Shown here in pieces: positions 24,079 through 30,031 of a stretch of DNA of 32,768 nt (positions are counted from its first letter, which is position 1; each line of letters opens with the position of its first letter). The notes under the pieces are model-generated. The model did no database searches. It was not told the origin of the DNA and worked only from the letters and a program-made list of their open reading frames with translations. This DNA is from an uncultured Gemmatimonadales bacterium (lineage in GTDB: Bacteria; Gemmatimonadota; Gemmatimonadetes; Palauibacterales; Palauibacteraceae): contig CAMYMV010000009.1 in assembly GCA_947259585.1 (NCBI GenBank), positions 1 to 32,768 of the forward strand, read 5' to 3'. A program made the position numbers and the translations under genes.

Positions 24079-24861
24079 CTACGGCGAGAGCCAGAGCTTG
24101 AGGGCGAAGGCGACGATCGCCACGGTCATGACGCGTTTCACCCACCGATCTCCCTTGAGAACCGTGAGTCGTACTCCGACCAGGCCACCGAGGAAGTTGC
24201 CGGCGGCGAGCGCGAAGCCGGCGGTCCAGGCCACTTTGCCTCCGATCCCGAAGATGAGAAGGGTGATCGGGATGTAGGTAAGGACGAGCAGCACCTTGAG
24301 GGCGTTGCCTCGAACGAGGTCGAGGCCCGCGAGGGTCGTAACGGCCAGGATCAAAAAGCCGACGCCGGCCTGCACGAAGCCCCCGTAGAGCCCCACCACG
24401 AAGAAGCCCGCTACCACGGCTGCGCGGCGCCCGCCCTGCCGTGCGACGTTGGTCCCGCCGTCGCCGCGGCCGCCGTCGCCGCGGCCGAGGGGGTTCCAGA
24501 GCACCCAGATGGCGAAAGCCACCATCAAGCCGGCAAGGAGCCGCTGGAAGGCCTCATCGCCGATCTTGAGGGCGCCCCAGGAGCCGAGCACGGCGCCGAT
24601 GATCGCCGGCGGTGCCGCCACGGCCAGCCACCTCCATTCCACCACCCGGTGCCGGTGAAAGCCCCACACGGCACCCACGTTCTGGACGAGGATCGCCACC
24701 CGATTCGTGCCGTTGGCGACGGTGGGAGGTAGGCCGAGGAAGATCAGGAGCGGCAGCGTGAGGAAGGAGCCGCCGCCCGCGATAACGTTCAGCGTGCCCG
24801 CCACGGCTCCGACGGCGAACAGACTCGCGTACTCCCACCACTCTCCGGCCAAGCGCGTCAC
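24079..24861 (-). CDS. TauE/SafE-family membrane exporter
   Basis: A 260-residue inner-membrane protein with about seven to eight helices arranged as two repeats. Each repeat has a glycine-rich motif: G-T-L-N-V-I-A-G-G-G-S near the N-terminus and G-F-V-Q-A-G-V-G in the second half, as in TauE/SafE transporters that move sulfite, sulfoacetate or other organosulfur anions. The loop between the repeats contains a 15-bp tandem duplication (see 24455). Start GTG 24861 has a weak GGA upstream. It shares direction with the DUF4136 gene, 148 bp away, but a shared transcript is uncertain. Confidence 0.82.
   Translation of the reverse strand: MTRLAGEWWEYASLFAVGAVAGTLNVIAGGGSFLTLPLLIFLGLPPTVANGTNRVAILVQNVGAVWGFHRHRVVEWRWLAVAAPPAIIGAVLGSWGALKIGDEAFQRLLAGLMVAFAIWVLWNPLGRGDGGRGDGGTNVARQGGRRAAVVAGFFVVGLYGGFVQAGVGFLILAVTTLAGLDLVRGNALKVLLVLTYIPITLLIFGIGGKVAWTAGFALAAGNFLGGLVGVRLTVLKGDRWVKRVMTVAIVAFALKLWLSP
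24455..24484. repeat. 15-bp tandem duplication inside the TauE-type gene
   Basis: CCGCCGTCGCCGCGG occurs twice in direct succession. In the gene it encodes two copies of R-G-D-G-G in the cytoplasmic loop between the two transporter halves, so the reading frame is kept. It probably arose by slippage and is likely variable between strains. Confidence 0.8.
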
Positions 24862-25106
24862 TCCGGTCTGATCCGGCGGATCGACCTGACGACCCGCTCA
24901 TCGCGCTCCAATCTCCTCCCGTCACACGGGCGAGCACAACACGGGATCGATGTAGGCCCCGTCGGCGGGGGCGGGCGCAGGATGCGTCGGCGTCGGACCG
25001 GGAGCCGAGGAACCGGTTCGGGCACCGGCTTGTTCAGGTAGTCGACGGGCCTGAAATCCGGCGCTCGAGCCGGATCGCCCGGTCGAAAACGGGAGACGAT
25101 TCCAGG

Positions 25107-25298
25107 ATGCGACTTCGGGGACATGCGATACTGGCCGCCTGCGCTGGTTTGGTGCTGACGGCTTGTGGGCCGCCGGACGGACGAGGTAGACATCCCGCCC
25201 TCGGAGGGGGCCAGCCAAGGGAAACACGATTCGCCGCGGCCGGAGGAATAGGCAGGGACGGCGATCAACCACCAACATTCATGAGGAGGATGGAATGA
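25107..25298 (+). CDS. possible small lipoprotein, frame uncertain after the lipobox
   Basis: The frame starts with a convincing lipoprotein signal: M-R-L-R-G-H-A, hydrophobic core, then L-V-L-T-A-C at about 16-21. After the cysteine the frame turns arginine/glycine-rich and ends with TGA overlapping the ATG of the next gene. In the neighbouring frame the same region reads D-E-V-D-I-P-P-S-E-G-A-S-Q-G-K-H-D-S and stops at TAG 25249-25251, which looks more like a natural acidic lipoprotein linker. A one-base indel, real or from sequencing, may therefore be present. Either way the mature peptide is very short. Confidence 0.35.
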   Translation: MRLRGHAILAACAGLVLTACGPPDGRGRHPALGGGQPRETRFAAAGGIGRDGDQPPTFMRRME

Positions 25299-25675
25299 AG
25301 AAGCTCGCTTTCGGGATCGTGGCGCTGGGCTTGCTCGGCGCGCGCCCGGCCGTCTCGCAGGAGATGAAGATGGAGATGGCCGAGGGTGAGGACGTGGAGT
25401 TCACGGCTCAGGTCGTCGACCTGTCGTGCAAGGTCGTCTACGACCTGAGTGGCGAAGAGCACCGCATGTGTGCCCAGGTCTGTGCCGACAACGGCATACC
25501 CCTCGGGCTGGTGGCGGACGGTAAGCTCTACATGCCCGTGAGCAAGGCGATGCCGGGCACGGGGGCGAACGAGCAGCTCAAGCCTCTCGCCGAGCAAGAG
25601 GTGAAGGTGAAGGGGAAAGTGATCGAGCGCGGCGGCTTGAACACGATCATCATCGAGAGCATCGGGGTGGTCTGA
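25295..25675 (+). CDS. exported small protein with HxxCxxxC motif
   Basis: A 126-residue secreted or periplasmic protein with a signal peptide (M-K-K-L-A-F-G-I-V-A-L-G, cut near A-V-S-Q). After a methionine-rich junction (E-M-K-M-E-M) comes an OB-like beta domain: F-T-A-Q-V-V-D-L-S-C, then E-E-H-R-M-C-A-Q-V-C near 60-70, G-I-P-L-G-L-V, and E-V-K-V-K-G-K-V-I-E-R. The H-x2-C-x3-C arrangement together with the earlier cysteine could bind metal or form disulfides. I recognise the pattern from exported proteins of environmental bacteria but not a named function. AGGAGG lies upstream of the ATG at 25295. Confidence 0.65.
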   Translation: MKKLAFGIVALGLLGARPAVSQEMKMEMAEGEDVEFTAQVVDLSCKVVYDLSGEEHRMCAQVCADNGIPLGLVADGKLYMPVSKAMPGTGANEQLKPLAEQEVKVKGKVIERGGLNTIIIESIGVV

Positions 25676-25679
25676 CCGA

Positions 25680-26750
25680 ATGGCGGTGACCAGGACGCGT
25701 CATTCCGCGCGAGGCCGGGGGTTCGCCCTCGGCCTCGCGCTTTTGCCTCTTGCGCTCTCGAGCTGCGGGGGCGACGACCGGCCCGTAGCGGAGCCCAACG
25801 GGAGGTACGCTGAGCCGTCGATCCTCGAAGTCAACGGCTACCGGGTCGTCGAGAACTGGGCGCCGCGAGAGCTGGCGATCACATACGCGGAGCTGCCCTC
25901 GCGCGAGCTGAGGCCTCTCTTCCTGGGGGACGTCGCCGCGTCGCCCCTTCCATCCGGAGGAGCCGCATGGCCCGACACGGAGGGGGCTCGCGTGGTTCTC
26001 TTCGATCGCAACGGTACGGTGAGCGGCGTCCTACAGGGTGCGGCCCCGACGGGACGCATGCTGGCGGGACCGGTGAGCGTGGCGGCGGACGAACGCGGCG
26101 TGATGGCCGTGGAGTCCGACGGCTCGGCGCTCCTGTTCGAGGATGGGCGGTCCGTGGTCTGGCTGGAGCCCGTTCTTCCCGGTCCCATCGGCGGCAGCAG
26201 CCGAGCCGGCAGTGCGGGCGCCCGCACGTTCATGGAGTTCGCCTTGGCGGCGGTGCGCCCGGAGGAACCGCTGCTCTGGCTCATCCCCCCGGAGGGTGGG
26301 CAGGCGAGGCCGGTCGGGCGTGTAGAGGTGCCCGAGCACGGTCTGCTGGGGCAGCTCTCCAACTCCGGCTGGCCTGCCGTGGCGCCGGATGGAGCGAGCT
26401 ATTTCGCGGCGGCGCTCGAGCCCGAGCTCAGGCGGTTCAGCGCCGAAGGCGAGCTGGAATGGGTCAGTCGTTGGCCGACTCCGACGGCGGTCCCCGAGCC
26501 TCGCTTCGTGGCAGAAGCCGGATCGGTGAGTCCGAAGTTCACGGTCGTGCAGCGCGGCCTGGCGCTCGGACCGGACGATCTCGCGTATGTTCTGGCCAGT
26601 CCGGATCCGGGCGCCGAGACGAGACGCCTGCTGGCGTTCGACGATCGCGGAGAGCTGGTCCGGCAGGCCGATGTGCCCGCCGGCGGAGCCGTCTTCGCCG
26701 ACCGGAACGGACGGATCTTCACGATCCCTCTAGCCGAAGCGCTGTCGAAA
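25680..26750 (+). CDS. beta-propeller-type lipoprotein, 3' end disrupted
   Basis: About 357 credible residues. A lipoprotein signal ends L-A-L-S-S-C-G-G. The rest consists of repeated beta-rich blades with D-R-N-G and D-D-R-G turns (V-L-F-D-R-N-G-T-V, L-A-F-D-D-R-G-E-L-V, F-A-D-R-N-G-R-I-F-T-I-P), as in 6-bladed beta-propeller/NHL-like proteins. After A-L-S-K the same frame stays open to 27491 but becomes arginine-rich and non-protein-like, because a different frame there encodes the thioredoxin remnant. The natural stop codon is therefore missing, and the end given is where the propeller-like sequence stops. The TGA of the preceding gene ends 4 bases before the ATG start. Confidence 0.6.
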
Positions 26751-27063
26751 GGAGATGCCGCTCCTGGATGCCTTCGCGGCGGAGCTGAGCCCGTCCGAAG
26801 CGGTGGTCCTCGGATTGAACGAGGACGTGCGCCCCTCGGATGGGCTGAAGTTCCTCGAGGGGCTCGGCGGCGTCTCGTACGCGAGCGCGGCCGGCGAGGG
26901 GCGTCTGCGGGACCGGTACGATTACCGCGGCCTTCCCTACACGATCGTCCTGGATCGAGAGCTGCGGGTCGTGAAGAGCTTCTACGGCTTCGGCCGTTCC
27001 ATCGGTCCGATTCGCGACGTCGTCCTTGCCGAATTGGCGTCGGCCGCTCCCCCGGGGGGTTGA
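26734..27063 (+). pseudogene. headless TlpA-like thioredoxin domain
   Basis: In a frame different from the upstream gene, codons after a TAG at 26731-26733 read P-K-R-C-R-K-E-M-P-L-L-D-A-F-A-A-E-L. C-R-K-E-M-P-L-L is the second half of the TlpA active site (normally W-C-x-x-C-R-K-E). The rest of the fold follows: V-V-L-G-L-N-E-D, then G-L-P-Y-T-I-V-L-D-R-E with the cis-proline, ending near 27063. The first strand, helix and first cysteine are absent, and no start codon with a good signal precedes it apart from ATG 26755. It looks like the product of a deletion joining the propeller gene to the back half of a thioredoxin gene. Confidence 0.6.
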
Positions 27064-27149
27064 GGGGTGGTGCTCGCCATCCGAGGTTGACGGGCGTCGC
27101 CGCAACGGCGGCGGCGGACCGGCAAACCGAATCGGGACGGAGAGGCACG

Positions 27150-28202
27150 ATGCGAGTTGGATGGACACGGTGGAAGCGGGCACTGGCCGTCTCCGCGGCC
27201 CTGCCTGTCGTGAGCATCCCGGCGAGCGGCGCTCTGCAGGGTCAGGAAGCGGCCGACTTCGACATAGACCGCGCCTACCAGGTGGACTCGACCGTCTACG
27301 CCCCCTTCCGGGTGAAGAATACGCGGCCGCTGCTCAGGTCTCTCGAGGAAGGCGAGCTCGACGGGCAGACGTCGCTCCTCGTCATGGACCATCCCGAGGC
27401 TGGCCGGCTCGCGCTGGTGACCGACCAGATGGCCTACCACCACGTGGCCCAGGGGGAGATCGCGGGCGAGCCGTGGATGGTGAGCTTCTGAGTGGCCTGC
27501 AACACGGGGGTCAGTTTGACTCCCCTCGTCAACGGTGAGGTTCACCACTTCGAGAACCGAGGGCTCTACGACGGCCTCTCCACCCTGTGGGACGAAGAGA
27601 CGGGTTCCATCTGGAACCATATCAGCGGCGAAGCCGTCTACGGACCGCTGAAGGGATATCGCCTCCCGGTCTACAACCTCCTTCACATGAACGCCGAATC
27701 GGCGCTCGCGACGTACCCCGATCTGCAGGTCGCCGTCTCCGAACGGCCCATGCGTGAGGTGAAGGGGAGGAACTACGTGCAGCGCCTGTTCGACCGTTTC
27801 CGAAAGCTCACCGACCGGCTGCAGGGCACGATCCTCGAGGAGGACGAGCGGCGTCCCACGATGGAGGTTGGGATCGGGATCTGGACGGAGGCGTCGGCGA
27901 AGTACATCCCGATGGAGGTCATCCTCGAGGCCGGCGACGCGATCGTGGACGAGTTGGATGGCCGACGGGTCGTGCTGTACGTGGAGCCGTCCTCCCGCGC
28001 TCCCTCAGCCTTTTACGCAGAGACGAAGAGCGCCGCGTGGGTGGACGGCGAGCTCCATCTGGATGACGGCGTGGTGCTTCGGGACGGGAGGCTCTTCGAC
28101 GCCGACGCCGAGCGGCTGGAGGTCGAGCGCCCCCTTCAGCTCTTCACTCGGTGGTACGGCTTCGCGCTGACCTTCCCCGAGACTGACGTATACGGAGAAT
28201 AG
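27150..28202 (+). CDS. DUF3179 protein with in-frame TGA, candidate selenoprotein (UxxC)
   Basis: A 350-codon exported protein. The ATG at 27150 follows GGAGAGG; a signal peptide (R-W-K-R-A-L-A-V, core, A-S-G-A) is followed by a DUF3179 domain. Codon 114 (27489-27491) is TGA and the same frame then stays open for 236 more codons to TAG at 28200-28202. The context is E-P-W-M-V-S-F-[TGA]-V-A-C-N-T-G-V. In DUF3179 proteins this is the conserved V-T-Y-C-P-L-C-x-x-G-V/I segment, so the TGA takes the place of the first CxxC cysteine and would give Sec-x-x-Cys. Family features continue after it: N-R-G-L-Y-D-G-L, W-D-E-E-T-G-S-I-W, G-E-A-V-Y-G. A SECIS-like hairpin follows. The alternative is a single TGC-to-TGA nonsense change. 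The biochemical function of the family is unknown; a thiol or selenol redox role is inference. Confidence 0.7.
27489..27525 (+). promoter_or_regulatory. SECIS-like hairpin after the in-frame TGA
   Basis: After the TGA and 14 further bases, GGGGGTC (27506-27512) pairs with GACTCCCC (27518-27525), giving seven base pairs with one bulged T (27521) and a five-base loop AGTTT. The loop begins 21 bases after the TGA and has G then T at its second and third positions. Bacterial SECIS elements lie directly downstream of the UGA inside the coding sequence, with a short stem, a bulged U and a G-U in the apical loop; E. coli fdhF has its loop about 17 bases after the UGA. Here the bulge is on the 3' side rather than the 5' side. 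Confidence 0.55.
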
Positions 28203-28245
28203 AACGAGCCGACTTCTGCGGATCATCGGGCTTCCCGCCGTCGGG

Positions 28246-29922
28246 GTGACCGTCGGTGTGGCTCTCGGGGCAGCCGTCTGGCTGACGGTCGCCGCTCCGG
28301 GGGATCCCGGAACGGTCACCGAGCCTTCGCCCCCAGGGCATCCCCCCATCGTGATCGACGGGATCTTCGAGGACTGGATCGACCTGCCGATCGCGGTGGA
28401 CGACCCGCCCGATGCCCCCGTTTCCGCGGTCGATTTCGCCCGGATAAAGGGCGGACACGACGATGGCGCCATCTACCTGCTCATCGACATGGGCCGCCCC
28501 GTCAACGTCGAGGCCCTCCCCGGGACGATCTCCATCATCTTCGACGAGGACGCGGACCCGAAGACTGGGTGGGCCGAGGCGGGCCTCGACGGCGCCGACC
28601 TGGTCATCGATCTCTCGCCTCCCTATGGCGTAGGCAACGTGCCGCCTGGGATAGGCGTCGGCGTGCGGGTTGCGGCGACTCCGGGCGCGAGCGACGAGGC
28701 CGGCCTCCCACCGGCTGCGTTCCAGCTACGGGATTCCTACGATGTGGGCTTCGTTTCCTCGCCCAAGTTCCAGTCGCGCCTTATCGAGCTGCGCATGGAG
28801 CGCCTTCCGGCGTCGGCCGCGGGAGGACGCTTCGCGAACGAGGAGTACGCCGGGATGGTCATCTTCAAGGGACGGGACGGCGAGCTGTTGGATGAGGCCG
28901 GACCGTTCGCTTATCGGCTCAAGCCCCGACGTCCTCGTCCCCCGGCGATGAGCGGGGCGCTGGACCCGCTGGCTCGCCCGGTCGGCACCTCGCTGCGGGT
29001 CATGTCCTGGAACGTTTCCGGACAGAACCTGCTGGAACGCACCGAGCGGTTCCATCGGATCATCTCGGCGGTTCGGCCTGATCTGCTGCTCCTGGACGAG
29101 GTCTCGGCGGGCCTTTCCTCCGAGGCCATCCGTGCGCTGCTGCCGGCCGGAGGTGAGGCCGGAGGGGGAGCCGGAGGGGAGGCCGGAGCGGACGAATGGG
29201 CAGTCCTCTACGGCCAGGCGGGTGGGCGGCAGCGGGGCGTGATCGCGGTTCGTGGGGGTCGCCTTCGGCGCGTTCCGCACCTCGAGCGGCTCGATTACCC
29301 GACCGAACTGGCCCCGAAGCTCATGGGGGAGCGGCCGCCCGGTTTCGGAGGAGTTCACGCCGGCGTCCCGGCGCTGGGCGCGATGGTGGAGATCTCGGGA
29401 GCTCGGCTGCTCGTCTCCACGAGCGATCTTCAATGCTGCGGCAACGGGGTCGACACGGCCGAAGAGATGCTCCGCCTCGCCGAGGCGGAGACGATCGGCG
29501 CCGCGATCAGGCGGGAGCTCTCCGAGAACGCGGACGGAGTGGACGGCGTAGACGGCGTCATCGTGGCCGGCGACTTTAATCTGATAGGCTCCCGGCAGCC
29601 GCTTGTCCTTCTCTCCAGCGGGCTTGATCGGGACGGTTCCGATCTGGCAGTCTCCCACCCTCTCGACCTCGGGGGGCTGGCCGACGCGACCTGGTCGGGG
29701 GCCCGCGACGTGAGGGCGTTCGCTCCCGGTCGCCTGGACTTCCTCTTGTACAGCGACTCATCCTTGCGTCTGGAGCGGGCGTTCGCGCTGAGCAGCTCCA
29801 GCCTGCCGGCCGAGTGGCTCGATGCCCACGGACTGGAAGCCGACGATTCGGCCCACGCATCCGACCACTATCCGGTCGTCGCGGACCTCTCCTTGATCGA
29901 GTTGGAGCAGGGAGGACCCTGA
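28246..29922 (+). CDS. endonuclease/exonuclease/phosphatase-family exported protein
   Basis: About 558 residues from the first standard start (GTG 28246). The N-terminal part (about 30-230) carries I-D-G-I-F-E-D-W and later D-E-D-A-D-P-K-T-G, a carbohydrate-binding-like (CBM9-type) beta domain. From about 255 a DNase I-like EEP domain follows: V-M-S-W-N-V-S-G, L-L-L-D-E-V, A-G-D-F-N, and a C-terminal S-D-H-Y-P-V-V-A, the catalytic Asn, Glu, Asp-Asn and His of the fold. A glycine/alanine/glutamate-rich repeat interrupts it near 300-315. The signal sequence reads best from further upstream, R-T-S-R-L-L-R-I-I-G (28201-28230), where ACG 28204 stands 6 bases after GGAGA; the true start may be there. 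It may be a phosphodiesterase or nuclease. Confidence 0.72.
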   Translation: MTVGVALGAAVWLTVAAPGDPGTVTEPSPPGHPPIVIDGIFEDWIDLPIAVDDPPDAPVSAVDFARIKGGHDDGAIYLLIDMGRPVNVEALPGTISIIFDEDADPKTGWAEAGLDGADLVIDLSPPYGVGNVPPGIGVGVRVAATPGASDEAGLPPAAFQLRDSYDVGFVSSPKFQSRLIELRMERLPASAAGGRFANEEYAGMVIFKGRDGELLDEAGPFAYRLKPRRPRPPAMSGALDPLARPVGTSLRVMSWNVSGQNLLERTERFHRIISAVRPDLLLLDEVSAGLSSEAIRALLPAGGEAGGGAGGEAGADEWAVLYGQAGGRQRGVIAVRGGRLRRVPHLERLDYPTELAPKLMGERPPGFGGVHAGVPALGAMVEISGARLLVSTSDLQCCGNGVDTAEEMLRLAEAETIGAAIRRELSENADGVDGVDGVIVAGDFNLIGSRQPLVLLSSGLDRDGSDLAVSHPLDLGGLADATWSGARDVRAFAPGRLDFLLYSDSSLRLERAFALSSSSLPAEWLDAHGLEADDSAHASDHYPVVADLSLIELEQGGP

Positions 29923-30031
29923 GCCGGCAACGAGCGGGAGCTCCTGAGCCGGTTTGCCCGCGGACGAGCGCAGCCCGATCTTCCCCGTCTCGGTTTGTCG
30001 ATCCATACCCAGCACCCGTCGAGAACGCCGC

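Noticed and set aside
24862..25106. Minus-strand frames (up to 136 codons) covering the gap before the small lipoprotein gene
   Set aside because: They are proline/arginine-rich, begin inside the opposite-strand genes and show no start signal or domain; the gap of about 245 bp seems to hold no gene.
25680..27491. One continuous 603-codon frame running from the propeller lipoprotein into the first part of the DUF3179 gene, suggesting a fusion protein
   Set aside because: The middle third (about 26755-27140) is arginine-rich and non-protein-like in that frame, a different frame encodes a thioredoxin domain there, and the DUF3179 gene has its own ribosome-binding site and signal peptide. The shared open frame is a GC-rich coincidence.
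27492..28202. A separate gene starting at GTG 27492 directly after the TGA
   Set aside because: There is no ribosome-binding site, the protein would begin in the middle of the DUF3179 domain at V-A-C-N-T-G, and the upstream frame supplies the missing half of the same domain.
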